Numbered from the stretch's first letter, positions 6,800-14,541 are shown. The stretch: DNA of 15,605 nucleotides from an uncultured Muribaculaceae bacterium (GCA_910585285.1 CAJUDL010000064.1:1-15605); one strand, 5' to 3'. Notes: generated by a model from the sequence alone, not told the origin. Made by a program: numbers and translations.

Positions 6800-8649
6800 G
6801 AAAAGATTATAGATTAGAAAAAAGGAAATATGTAATAGGCGGGTTCATATGCGTTATCGTTCTCATATATCTGATTCGTCTGTTTTCGCTACAGGTCGGT
6901 GATGATAAGTATAAAGAGAGCGCAGAAAGCAATGCTTTTCTGAAACGTGTGATTTATCCCGCACGCGGACTCATGTACGACCGCAACGGTCAACTTGTGG
7001 TATTCAACAAACCTGCATACGATGTAATGATAATCCCCAAAGATGTCAAAGATTTTGACACGATCGCACTTTGTTCGGCTCTTGACATCTCGAAAGCGGA
7101 TCTTCTACTGAAATGGGAAGAGATGAAAAATCCTCGTAAGAATCCGGGGTATTCAGCGTATACACCCCAGAAACTGATTTCTCATCTTTCTCAGGAAGAC
7201 TATGGTAAACTGCAGGAGAAGCTATACCTCTTCCCCGGTTTCTTTATTCAGAAACGAACTGTGAGGGAATATGCATTCCCTTCGGCAGCCAATATCTTAG
7301 GTAATATCCGTGAAGTTTCCGCAACAGATATCGAGAACGACAGATATTACAGACGCGGGGACTATACCGGCGATTTAGGAGTAGAAAAGAGCTATGAGAA
7401 AGCCCTGCGCGGTGAAAAAGGTATGGAAATCCTTATGAAAGACGCTTATGGACGTATCAAAGGTAAATATGAAGATGGCATACATGATATTTCACCTAAG
7501 TCGGGACATAATCTGACTCTTTCCATAGATATTGATCTTCAGCAATATGGAGAGAAATTGATGAATGGTAAAATCGGAGCGATTGTAGCAATAGAACCCT
7601 CCACCGGTGAAATTCTTGCTCTTGTCTCATCTCCCACATATGATCCGTCACTCCTCGTCGGAAGAGAAAGAGGAAAGAATTACGCTGCGCTGGTGAAAGA
7701 TCATTACAAACCGCTTTACGACCGTGCTTTGCAAGGCGCTTATCCTCCAGGATCAACATTCAAACCCACTCAGGGCTTAATTTTTCTTCAGGAGGGTATC
7801 GTAAATCTCAGCACGATGTATCCCTGCTATCATGGATATGTCAATGGTCTGCGCGTTGGTTGTCATGGTCATGCTTCCCCTATTTCACTTAAACCTGCAT
7901 TACAAACTTCTTGCAATGCATATTTTTGCTGGGGATTTAAAAACATGATTGACAAGCGTGGCACAAAACCTGCCGTGCAATTTGAAAAATGGAAAAATTA
8001 TCTTGTTGAAATGGGCTATGGTTACAAATTAGGTGTCGACCTTCCTTCTGAAAGCCGAGGATTCCTTCCAAATGCTGAATACTACAGCAAATCATTCCGA
8101 GGCAGAAACTGGAGCGGAAACTCAATTATTTCCGTCTCGATCGGACAAGGAGAAGTTTTGGCAACTCCAATTCAGATTGCTAACCTATGCGCCACGATTG
8201 CCAACCGCGGATATTACTATACTCCTCACATTGTAAAGGAGATAGCCGATAGCGTAATAGATCCGAAATATAAGGAAAGACATCGTCCACATATAAAAAA
8301 GAAATATTATGAAGACGTGGCGGAAGGAATGAGAATGGCTGTGCTTGGCGGAACATGTCGGGCTGCAAATTTGCCTGGTATTGAAGTATGCGGTAAAACC
8401 GGAACGGCACAGAACCCCCATGGAAAAGATCATTCCGCATTCATCGGATTCGCTCCATACCACAATCCGAAGATTGCAATAGCAGTATACGTAGAGAACG
8501 CTGGCTTCGGTGCTGCCTACGGGGTTCCTATCGGGAGCCTTATGATTGAAAAATATCTTAACGGTGAGATTTCGCCTGCCCGTAAAGGTATTGAAGAACG
8601 AATGATGACATCTAATACAATAATATCAAGTGGAGTCAAGAAACATTGA
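6796..8649 (+). CDS. mrdA: Penicillin-binding protein 2, elongasome transpeptidase
   Basis: PBP2 crosslinks new side-wall peptidoglycan in complex with RodA. It is a class B enzyme of 617 residues: a short cytoplasmic N-terminus, one transmembrane anchor at about 12-32, a non-catalytic pedestal region at about 45-245, then the transpeptidase domain. All three active-site motifs are present: S320-T-F-K323 (the acylated serine, the beta-lactam target), S372-C-N374 and K534-T-G536. The GTG start at 6796 overlaps the mreD stop by four bases. No ATG near the N-terminus would keep the RKDYRLEKRKY stretch before the anchor. Distinguished from the septal PBP3 (FtsI) by its place between mreD and rodA. 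Confidence 0.96.
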   Translation: MRKDYRLEKRKYVIGGFICVIVLIYLIRLFSLQVGDDKYKESAESNAFLKRVIYPARGLMYDRNGQLVVFNKPAYDVMIIPKDVKDFDTIALCSALDISKADLLLKWEEMKNPRKNPGYSAYTPQKLISHLSQEDYGKLQEKLYLFPGFFIQKRTVREYAFPSAANILGNIREVSATDIENDRYYRRGDYTGDLGVEKSYEKALRGEKGMEILMKDAYGRIKGKYEDGIHDISPKSGHNLTLSIDIDLQQYGEKLMNGKIGAIVAIEPSTGEILALVSSPTYDPSLLVGRERGKNYAALVKDHYKPLYDRALQGAYPPGSTFKPTQGLIFLQEGIVNLSTMYPCYHGYVNGLRVGCHGHASPISLKPALQTSCNAYFCWGFKNMIDKRGTKPAVQFEKWKNYLVEMGYGYKLGVDLPSESRGFLPNAEYYSKSFRGRNWSGNSIISVSIGQGEVLATPIQIANLCATIANRGYYYTPHIVKEIADSVIDPKYKERHRPHIKKKYYEDVAEGMRMAVLGGTCRAANLPGIEVCGKTGTAQNPHGKDHSAFIGFAPYHNPKIAIAVYVENAGFGAAYGVPIGSLMIEKYLNGEISPARKGIEERMMTSNTIISSGVKKH

Positions 8650-10099
8650 TGCGGGCACCTCTGTGTTCCGTTCGCTCGATTGGGTTACGATCATATTGTA
8701 TCTCCTGCTGGTTACAATGGGAGCTGTAAGTATTTATGCCGCAAGCTATGATTTTGACAATGCATCGCTTTTTGACCTCAATGAATTTTCCGGCAAACAG
8801 ATACTTTGGATAGGCTTGTCGTTGATTGTAGGAGTTGCAATCCTCATTTTAGATTACCGCATATATAGAACTTATGCCTACCCTATTTATGGGATTGTTG
8901 CCCTGATACTGCTTCTGACCATATTCATTGCTCCCAATATCAAGGGATCTCATTCCTGGCTCGTATTTGGACCTGTTAGCCTTCAACCAGCCGAATTTGG
9001 TAAATTTGCTACCGCTCTTGCCCTTGCGAAACTATTTGATTCTTATAATTTCAGTCTGAACGCAAAGATCAGTAATTATTTCCGTGCACTTATTATAATA
9101 TTTATCCCAATAATACTAATCCTGTTGCAACGTGAAACTGGGAGTGCGCTGGTATATATATCTTTCATTTTCGTACTTTATCGCGAAGGAATGAGTGGTT
9201 TGGTATTGTTTTCTTTATTATGTGCAATCACATTTTTTGTTGTGGCTGTAAAATTCGCCGAACCTCTGATTCTTGGAATACCCATGGGTGAATTTACAGT
9301 TTTTGTAATAATAATACTGATTTATTCTTTAATGCTTCTTTTCTATTGTAAAGATATCATAATAGCAAGAAACGTTATAATAGGATTCGTTGCATCAGGA
9401 ATTATTGTCACCATATTGTCTTTATGTGGCATTACCATTAACGGAACTATTTTCTTTATATCCATACTGTTCGCAGCAATGATCTACACTGCAATTGCAA
9501 TGTTCCGCCATAGTATTTCCAGATTTCTGATTACAATTGGTTTTGCAGCAGTGTCAGTAATGTTTCTTTTCTCTGTAAATTATGTCTTTGGTAATGTTCT
9601 GGAACCTCACCAGCAACAACGAATCAAGGTTGCATTGGGAATTGAAGATAATATACGTGGAGCCGGTTACAATGTAAATCAATCAAAGATTGCTATAGGC
9701 TCGGGAGGTGTGACCGGGAAAGGATTTCTTAATGGCACTCAGACAAAACTAAAATATGTGCCGGAACAACACACCGACTTTATATTTTGCACAATAGGCG
9801 AAGAAGAAGGATTTATAGGAGCATCCGCTGTATTAATCCTTTATCTTGCCCTTATCTTGAGATTGATACACATAGCAGAGCGACAACGTTCGCCATTCGA
9901 AAGAGTGTACGCATACTGCGTTGTTTCTATCCTCATATTCCATTTGGCTATCAACGTGGGAATGGTCATTGGACTCTGTCCTGTGATAGGCATTCCCCTC
10001 CCCTTCTTCAGTTACGGAGGATCTTCGCTTTGGGGATTCACAATCCTGCTGTTCATTCTGCTGCGTCTTGACGCAGCCCGAAAAGAACGCCACGACTGA
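8630..10099 (+). CDS. rodA: Peptidoglycan glycosyltransferase RodA (SEDS family)
   Basis: RodA polymerises lipid II into glycan strands and works as a pair with PBP2. Conserved SEDS features: LQPAEFGK from residue 118 with Glu122, RETGSAL, PEQHTDFIF with the probable catalytic Asp383, and PFFSYGGSS from 458. FtsW is the alternative, but the mrdA neighbour points to RodA. It has 489 residues against about 370 in E. coli. The surplus sits mainly in extra hydrophobic segments in the middle (roughly 185-330). Long RodA proteins are, from memory, usual in Bacteroidetes. The GTG start at 8630 lies 20 bases inside mrdA. The next in-frame ATG (8717) would remove most of the first membrane segment, so GTG is preferred. 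It is the last gene of the operon. Confidence 0.94.
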   Translation: MESRNIDAGTSVFRSLDWVTIILYLLLVTMGAVSIYAASYDFDNASLFDLNEFSGKQILWIGLSLIVGVAILILDYRIYRTYAYPIYGIVALILLLTIFIAPNIKGSHSWLVFGPVSLQPAEFGKFATALALAKLFDSYNFSLNAKISNYFRALIIIFIPIILILLQRETGSALVYISFIFVLYREGMSGLVLFSLLCAITFFVVAVKFAEPLILGIPMGEFTVFVIIILIYSLMLLFYCKDIIIARNVIIGFVASGIIVTILSLCGITINGTIFFISILFAAMIYTAIAMFRHSISRFLITIGFAAVSVMFLFSVNYVFGNVLEPHQQQRIKVALGIEDNIRGAGYNVNQSKIAIGSGGVTGKGFLNGTQTKLKYVPEQHTDFIFCTIGEEEGFIGASAVLILYLALILRLIHIAERQRSPFERVYAYCVVSILIFHLAINVGMVIGLCPVIGIPLPFFSYGGSSLWGFTILLFILLRLDAARKERHD

Positions 10100-10104
10100 T
10101 CTTC

Positions 10105-10145
10105 AAAAAATACCCTGCCTGCTGTCGTCACGACGCAGGCAGGGT
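10105..10145 (-). terminator. Terminator between convergent operons
   Basis: ACCCTGCCTGC (10112-10122) and GCAGGCAGGGT (10135-10145) form a perfect 11-bp stem, extended inside by GTCG/CGAC around a TCA loop. On the minus strand it is followed by ATTTTTT (10111-10105), a good intrinsic terminator for the transporter transcript, which ends at 10264. On the plus strand the bases after it (TGCTACC) hold no T-run, so for rodA it is at best a weak stop. Confidence 0.82.
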
Positions 10146-10263
10146 TGCTACCTATAAAGACAAGGTTTTTATTTTTCTACAGTTGCTTAGTAGTCAGGAT
10201 TAGATACCTTGTCAAAACAATGCTAACCTTAAAATTTAACCTAAATATCAATTATCGTATAAT

Positions 10264-11763
10264 TCAATTATCAAGACTGTCATCATCAAGTTTATCTGTA
10301 TCTGCAACTGCTGCCTCTGTTTCATAGGCATCAGCCTTGACATTCCATAGTGATGCCATTGTAAGAGCCCCGGCAATCGCAACGACAATCATTATCTTGA
10401 ATACGCCATCCCAACCTACAGAAGGGGTGTCTGCAAGAATACCAAACACATATCCTGAAACAATAGGTGCTATATAACTTACAAAACCAATTATACCTAC
10501 TGCAGATGATGCGCCTCTGCGTGTTACCTGATTCGATGCAATTACACCGATAAGAGCTTGGGGACCGTAAAGGAAAAAGCCGGCACATATCAAGAATCCG
10601 CATAAAAGCAATGGATCCGTTTCTACCGGGAAGAAACAGAATGCGGCGATAAACAAAACAACGCCAAGCATACAGAACACGCTGGTTCGCTGTCCTCGTC
10701 CTTTAAACAGTTTATCTGTAATGACACCGGCACTCAACATACCAATAATACCAAACACCTCGAAAATCGCCACTACAGAAGCGGCAGCTGTGGGGGTCAG
10801 ACCTCTGTTCTCCTGAAGGAATGTAGGTCCCCAGTCAAGCACAGCCATTCGCACAACATAAACAAAGAAATCTGCAAGTGCGAGAATCCATACAAGTTTA
10901 CTCTTTATTACATGCTCCAATATAAACTTGCGATGAGCTTTGCTTTCTTCTTTGCTTTTACCTGTCTTGACTGTGCCCGGAAGTTCTGGCAAACCAACAG
11001 ACTTTGGGGTGTCTCTAAGCACTATAATAATAAATATGACACCTAACGCTGCGATTGCCGCAGGGATCCAAAATGCCCATTGCCATGCTCCATAATGCTG
11101 CAACATTCCGTCAACATAATTTTGTGCAGCAACAGGATCCATCGAAGCTGTAACACTCTGGGTATTTTCCACAATCCTCTCTCTTAACACGGCATTACCC
11201 GTCTGATCCGTACCAAAATGCCCCATTATGAAACCACATAAAACAGCCGCAACAAATGCACCTATTGAATGGGATGTATTCCATATCGACATCTTGGTGG
11301 ATAATTCATGAGGCGGTACCCAGTGTGTCATAAGTCTGTTACAAGGAGGGAATCCACAACCCTGAAAGATATTATTTACAACGAGTAATATACCGAAAAG
11401 CACTATCAGCGCATTTGTAAAAACCGGTCCATAATCAGATCCAACAAAATATGCACATATCATGGCACCGAATCCGAAAAGGACATTTACAATCGTGCAG
11501 ACACTAAGTCCTGCAACCATATGCCATCTGCCGTTTGTGCGGTCTGCTAAAAAGCCATTTATTAATTTCGACACCCCGTAAACAATGCTCACAATGGCGA
11601 GTATCGCCCCCAATGCAGCCTTAGATATTCCATACTCAGCCGTCAAACCTGGGATAGCAAAAGAAAGATTCTTACGAACGAAATAGAATACGGCATAACC
11701 AATCATCGTTCCGAAAATCGTGCGCCACTGCCAATATGCAAAACTGTGTTTCGTTTTTTCCAT
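10264..11763 (-). CDS. GlpT-type organophosphate:phosphate antiporter (MFS)
   Basis: A 12-helix major facilitator of 499 residues in the organophosphate:phosphate antiporter (OPA) branch, which also contains GlpT, UhpT, UhpC and PgtP. Two arginines known to bind phosphate in GlpT are present in matching contexts: Arg30 in FYFVRKNLSFAIP and Arg305 in VYVVRMAVLDWGPTFL. The loop motif RDTPKSVGLP (250-259) also fits GlpT better than UhpT. Sugar-phosphate exchange for phosphate across the cytoplasmic membrane is therefore likely, with glycerol 3-phosphate or its 1-phosphate enantiomer as candidate substrates. A loop of about 45 polar residues (182-226) between two helices is longer than I expect for GlpT. 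The gene starts 20 bases after the dehydrogenase gene, in one operon. The C-terminus ends in an acidic tail. Substrate is not provable from sequence. Confidence 0.85.
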   Translation of the reverse strand: MEKTKHSFAYWQWRTIFGTMIGYAVFYFVRKNLSFAIPGLTAEYGISKAALGAILAIVSIVYGVSKLINGFLADRTNGRWHMVAGLSVCTIVNVLFGFGAMICAYFVGSDYGPVFTNALIVLFGILLVVNNIFQGCGFPPCNRLMTHWVPPHELSTKMSIWNTSHSIGAFVAAVLCGFIMGHFGTDQTGNAVLRERIVENTQSVTASMDPVAAQNYVDGMLQHYGAWQWAFWIPAAIAALGVIFIIIVLRDTPKSVGLPELPGTVKTGKSKEESKAHRKFILEHVIKSKLVWILALADFFVYVVRMAVLDWGPTFLQENRGLTPTAAASVVAIFEVFGIIGMLSAGVITDKLFKGRGQRTSVFCMLGVVLFIAAFCFFPVETDPLLLCGFLICAGFFLYGPQALIGVIASNQVTRRGASSAVGIIGFVSYIAPIVSGYVFGILADTPSVGWDGVFKIMIVVAIAGALTMASLWNVKADAYETEAAVADTDKLDDDSLDN

Positions 11764-11783
11764 TTTTAGGTCATGATTAAAAG

Positions 11784-13133
11784 TTATGCTTCAATTTCCC
11801 AGGCTCCTCCTTTAGCAAACACCTTGTCTACGAGTTCATCATAGAATTGACCTCTTTTTGCAAGGTCAAGCAAGTTTATTCGCCATCTCATGAGTTGCAC
11901 ATAGTCTGTAATTTCTCTCATCTGTTGACGCGTAACGCCAATATCAGCAGGATCAGTAGGTGCACCGACAATACGGAACATTTCTCTCATCCTTTCAAAA
12001 GAATATACCTGATTTTGAAGCCTCTCCTTTAACTCTAACCAATTTTCTTTTACTTTGGCAAGTTGTTCTCGCACAGTTTCCTTGTCGCTATATTTTTTTG
12101 TAATCTCCGTATATCCCAATTCTGGCACGGGAAAATCCTTGAATAAATCTTTTGCCCTTTTCTGCTCCTCTTCAAGCGAAGGCCATTTAGCCACACACAT
12201 CTCAACATCAAGCTGCGATAGGTCCATTTTAAAGAGTTCGTCAAAGAAGGCACAGGTTGTAAGTGTACCTACTCCAACCTGAAATCCATGTGACTGGGAT
12301 TTGCCCTTAAACGTATGTCCGGTCATATCAAGCCAATGGCTGTAAAGGTGCTCCGCACAGGAAGCCGGACGACTCGAATGAGCAACCTGCATGGCGATTC
12401 CGCTTAATGTCAGCCCGGCAAAAAGGATTCCCAACGCCTTGGGATCACCCTCAGCCACACCTTTAGGATCGGAAATCATTTCTGGCAATATTTCATACAA
12501 CATTTTCCAGGCCTCGGGCACAATCGGCTCCGTCCCGAATAGATCTGCTATAATCCATTCTCCTCCTGCCGGAATTTTTGCCGCGAGATCTGCATATCCC
12601 GCAGCCGTCATCTCTTTTGGTGCAGATGCCAGCACTTTGGTATCTGCAAGAATCACCTTAGGCGCATGACATTCTATATTAACCTTTGCGCCGTCAACAG
12701 TTACTGCAGATCCGGATGAAGAATATCCATCTACTGAAGCTGCTGTAGCAACGACCATATAGGGAACATTATGACGGAATGCCGCAAGTTTACATAGATC
12801 ATTGATCACACCTGATCCTACAGCAACAGGTATTGCCGGGTTTACATCAAGCACAATACCTATTTCATCCGCATATTTGGAATCAGCATGAAACTCCTCC
12901 ATAGGGAAGATGAATTTTCTGCATTCTATACCTGCTTCAGTCATATATTTCCAGACTTTCTCACCGGCTGCCTTCCATGTATTTCTATCGGCTACAATAA
13001 GAGCATTTTTTTCAGGGAAATTTTCATTGAACAATTTAGGGGCGAGATTCAATACATCCTCCCCGAATTCAAAGACCTTGGTGTCACTTGCCAATGCAAG
13101 GGCATCTTTGATACGTGCATTAAAGTCAATCAT
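11784..13133 (-). CDS. sn-glycerol-1-phosphate dehydrogenase (AraM/EgsA family)
   Basis: Reduces dihydroxyacetone phosphate to sn-glycerol 1-phosphate with NAD(P)H. It belongs to the iron-type alcohol dehydrogenase/dehydroquinate synthase fold, AraM branch. Visible are the nucleotide-binding GSGVINDL (Gly106-Leu113), the segment AASVDGYSS (131-139), and likely metal ligands Asp182 (AGYADLAAK), His262 (AEHLYSH) and His282 (SHGFQVG), spaced as in glycerol dehydrogenases. The 449 residues exceed the archaeal enzyme (about 350) through a C-terminal helical extension. It is the first gene of a minus-strand operon with the GlpT-type transporter, behind a good promoter. In bacteria the product can feed prenylglyceryl phosphate synthesis (PcrB/GGGPS). 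No such synthase lies in this window. A glycerol dehydrogenase is a less likely alternative. Confidence 0.87.
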   Translation of the reverse strand: MIDFNARIKDALALASDTKVFEFGEDVLNLAPKLFNENFPEKNALIVADRNTWKAAGEKVWKYMTEAGIECRKFIFPMEEFHADSKYADEIGIVLDVNPAIPVAVGSGVINDLCKLAAFRHNVPYMVVATAASVDGYSSSGSAVTVDGAKVNIECHAPKVILADTKVLASAPKEMTAAGYADLAAKIPAGGEWIIADLFGTEPIVPEAWKMLYEILPEMISDPKGVAEGDPKALGILFAGLTLSGIAMQVAHSSRPASCAEHLYSHWLDMTGHTFKGKSQSHGFQVGVGTLTTCAFFDELFKMDLSQLDVEMCVAKWPSLEEEQKRAKDLFKDFPVPELGYTEITKKYSDKETVREQLAKVKENWLELKERLQNQVYSFERMREMFRIVGAPTDPADIGVTRQQMREITDYVQLMRWRINLLDLAKRGQFYDELVDKVFAKGGAWEIEA

Positions 13134-13162
13134 CGTATTTTTAGTTTAAATTAGTCAGACAT

Positions 13163-13174
13163 TGGATTAATCCA
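13163..13174. promoter_or_regulatory. Palindrome in the dehydrogenase leader, possible operator
   Basis: TGGATTAATCCA is perfectly two-fold symmetric. It lies about 30 bases before the dehydrogenase start and about 100 bases after the predicted transcription start. It could bind a dimeric regulator, but a 12-base palindrome in AT-rich DNA can also arise by chance. Confidence 0.25.
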
Positions 13175-13274
13175 TTAAAATAGGACACATTGTCAATTAG
13201 TTACAGATTCAAGGACGTGAGTTGCGGAATCTATCGTTTTCATGATAAAAGTTGCGTCCCGATTATGGATAGAG

Positions 13275-13306
13275 CAAAGGTAAACATTATATTTCGAATA
13301 TACAAA
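13275..13306 (-). promoter_or_regulatory. Promoter of the dehydrogenase-transporter operon
   Basis: On the minus strand, TTTG (13306-13303), a 20-base spacer and TACCTTTG (13282-13275) match the Bacteroidetes consensus exactly. The predicted start near 13269 gives a leader of about 135 nt before the ATG at 13133, long enough for control by protein or RNA. Confidence 0.82.
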
Positions 13307-13397
13307 CTTCATCTTATATTTTTCTTCACTATGAAAACAAAATTTTTGTATTCATTAAAATTATCATTTTTAATAGCAATAATTGAATCAAAAGTGT

Positions 13398-13405
13398 TAT
13401 ATTTG
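13398..13405 (+). promoter_or_regulatory. Possible -7 element for the small-protein/acyltransferase unit
   Basis: TATATTTG fits TAnnTTTG and lies 29 bases before the ATG at 13435. No TTTG occurs at the right distance upstream, only T-rich sequence, so the promoter is incomplete or weak. Confidence 0.45.
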
Positions 13406-13434
13406 TAAATATAAATGTAATAAACCAAAATATT

Positions 13435-13797
13435 ATGGCAAACAAAAGAGATTTCAAAAAATCAGTAGATGCAATCGGTGGTGCTGTCTACAACGAAATG
13501 ATGATCGCATATTACAATATAGATGGTGCTGACAAAAATGCTATTGCAGCCTCTATCGAAAAAGTTTTGGCAGCTGTAGCAAAAGCAAAAGACAATGCAA
13601 ATGTGTTTTTTGACAAAGGTGTTAAAGCATTTGCAGATAAAGCCGAATATGCCAAATCAAAGGCAGCTTTCTTCAAAGCTCTATTCTCTAAGATTCACAA
13701 AGAATTTGGAGAAGAACTAAACGAGGCTGTAAAAGAATTCAACAAAGCAATTCCAGCTGAAGTTAAGAAAGCAAACAAAGAAGCTTCCGCTAATTAA
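13435..13797 (+). CDS. Small helical Lys/Ala-rich protein of unknown function
   Basis: A 120-residue protein, very rich in lysine and alanine, with no signal peptide, no membrane segment and no cysteine. Helices are likely at about 4-24, 31-52, 55-97 (Lys/Ala/Phe repeats such as AKSKAAFFKALFSK) and 98-115. The opening MANKRDFKK resembles, from memory, a group of small Bacteroidales hypothetical proteins. I cannot confirm homology or name a function. The strong basic-helical character is compatible with nucleic-acid or membrane-surface binding, but this is inference. The stop is 4 bases before the acyltransferase ATG, so the two are co-transcribed. Codon use and frame look like real coding sequence, and the start follows an A-rich leader. 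Confidence 0.8.
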   Translation: MANKRDFKKSVDAIGGAVYNEMMIAYYNIDGADKNAIAASIEKVLAAVAKAKDNANVFFDKGVKAFADKAEYAKSKAAFFKALFSKIHKEFGEELNEAVKEFNKAIPAEVKKANKEASAN

Positions 13798-13801
13798 AGA
13801 T

Positions 13802-14347
13802 ATGAACATGTGGGGTAAAATACTGAAATGGAGCGGATGGAAAGTATCCATCACCGCGCCACAACGTGATAAGTGTGTCATATGCGTTGCTCCCCACACA
13901 TCCAACTGGGATTTTATTCTCGGTTTATTCGCATATTATTCTCTGGGAAGAAAAGCAAATTTCTTAATGAAGGAATTTTGGTTTTTCTTCCCTTTGAAAT
14001 ATCTTCTTAAAAGCTTAGGAGGCATTCCGGTTCCTGCAAAGAAAACCGGGAGGAGTGTAACCCGAGAAGTGATAGAACTCTTCAGACAAAAAGCATACGT
14101 TAACCTTGCGGTTACTCCTGAAGGGACGAGAAGCAGGCGCAAGCAATGGAGAACCGGATTCCTGCATATTGCTTATGAGGCAAAAGTGCCCGTTCAATTA
14201 GGAATAATTGATTATTCAAATAAAGATATTATTATAAAAGATGAATTCATTCCAAGCGGAAATGTTGAAAGAGATATGGAATTCGTCAAAACATATTATT
14301 CCCATTGCGAAAAAGCAGCTAAATATCCTCAAAAATTTACTATCTAA
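13802..14347 (+). CDS. PlsC-like glycerophosphate acyltransferase
   Basis: A short (181-residue) member of the PlsC/LPLAT superfamily, whose members move acyl chains onto glycerol phosphates and other acceptors. The catalytic HX4D motif is His32-TSNW-Asp37, followed by GGIPVPAK (73-80), the motif III block PEGTRSRRKQWRTGF (106-120) with Glu107 and Arg110, and a hydrophobic VPVQLGIIDY segment. It lacks the N-terminal transmembrane helix common in longer PlsC proteins, so it would bind the membrane peripherally through hydrophobic stretches such as FWFFFPLKYLL (59-69). It may be the 1-acylglycerol-3-phosphate acyltransferase or an acyltransferase for a specialised lipid. It shares a transcript with the small helical protein. 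The acceptor is not decidable from sequence. Confidence 0.85.
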   Translation: MNMWGKILKWSGWKVSITAPQRDKCVICVAPHTSNWDFILGLFAYYSLGRKANFLMKEFWFFFPLKYLLKSLGGIPVPAKKTGRSVTREVIELFRQKAYVNLAVTPEGTRSRRKQWRTGFLHIAYEAKVPVQLGIIDYSNKDIIIKDEFIPSGNVERDMEFVKTYYSHCEKAAKYPQKFTI

Positions 14348-14372
14348 TCTTGATTCTGAATCCAAGAAACTG

Positions 14373-14541
14373 TTTAAATTTATTCCGAAAATTTTATTAT
14401 AAAGAATCTTTCGGGAATTTTGAGGTTCTTTTTGGCTGCTTTCGCCAAGTTTCGGCAGTCGAAACCGACAGGTTTCTCCTTTCTCAACTCGCGAAATCAC
14501 CTCAAAAATAACTCTCAAACTTCCTCGAAAATAAATTTAAA
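14373..14541. repeat. Long interrupted palindrome between acyltransferase and amidase genes
   Basis: Nested inverted repeats share nearly one centre. Outer arms are TTTAAATTTATT (14373-14384) and its complement (14530-14541). Inner arms are TTTTGAGGT/ACCTCAAAA (14418-14426/14499-14507). A core hairpin GAAACC-GACA-GGTTTC lies at 14461-14476 and a side stem TTGGC/GCCAA at 14432-14436/14443-14447. The layout resembles a small palindromic repeat element or a structured RNA. No protein is encoded. Confidence 0.5.
14382..14421 (+). terminator. Possible weak terminator of the acyltransferase unit
   Basis: ATTCCGAAA (14382-14390) pairs with TTTCGGGAAT (14409-14418) with one bulged G. The 18-base loop contains a small AAAG/CTTT stem. 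TTTT follows, then GAGGTTCTTTTT. The stem is AT-rich and the T-run short, so it is plausible rather than convincing. Confidence 0.35.

Larger units (their letters stand above)
13134..13434. other. Divergent intergenic region between the dehydrogenase and small-protein operons
   Basis: This 301-base AT-rich spacer holds the minus-strand promoter (13275-13306), a weak plus-strand -7 element (13398-13405), a perfect 12-base palindrome TGGATTAATCCA (13163-13174), and a small stem GACA/TGTC (13084 side excluded; 13184-13187/13191-13194) inside the dehydrogenase leader. GTTGCG occurs twice, about 30 bases apart (13220-13255). A 72-codon plus-strand frame here is not believed to be a gene. Confidence 0.6.

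Noticed and set aside
8180..8463. Two overlapping minus-strand frames opposite mrdA
   Set aside because: They cover the conserved KTG region of PBP2 in the other strand and are shadows of it.
10159..10213. Inverted repeat GACAAGGT/ACCTTGTC
   Set aside because: Eight-base arms 39 bases apart in AT-rich convergent spacer, with no T-run or further pairing. Likely chance.
10145..10327. 60-codon plus-strand frame after rodA
   Set aside because: It begins in the terminator and ends opposite the transporter gene. The product is not protein-like.
13190..13408. 72-codon plus-strand frame in the divergent spacer
   Set aside because: It overlaps the minus-strand promoter, has no recognisable motif, and its composition (Phe/Ile/Lys-rich) is that of translated AT-rich spacer.
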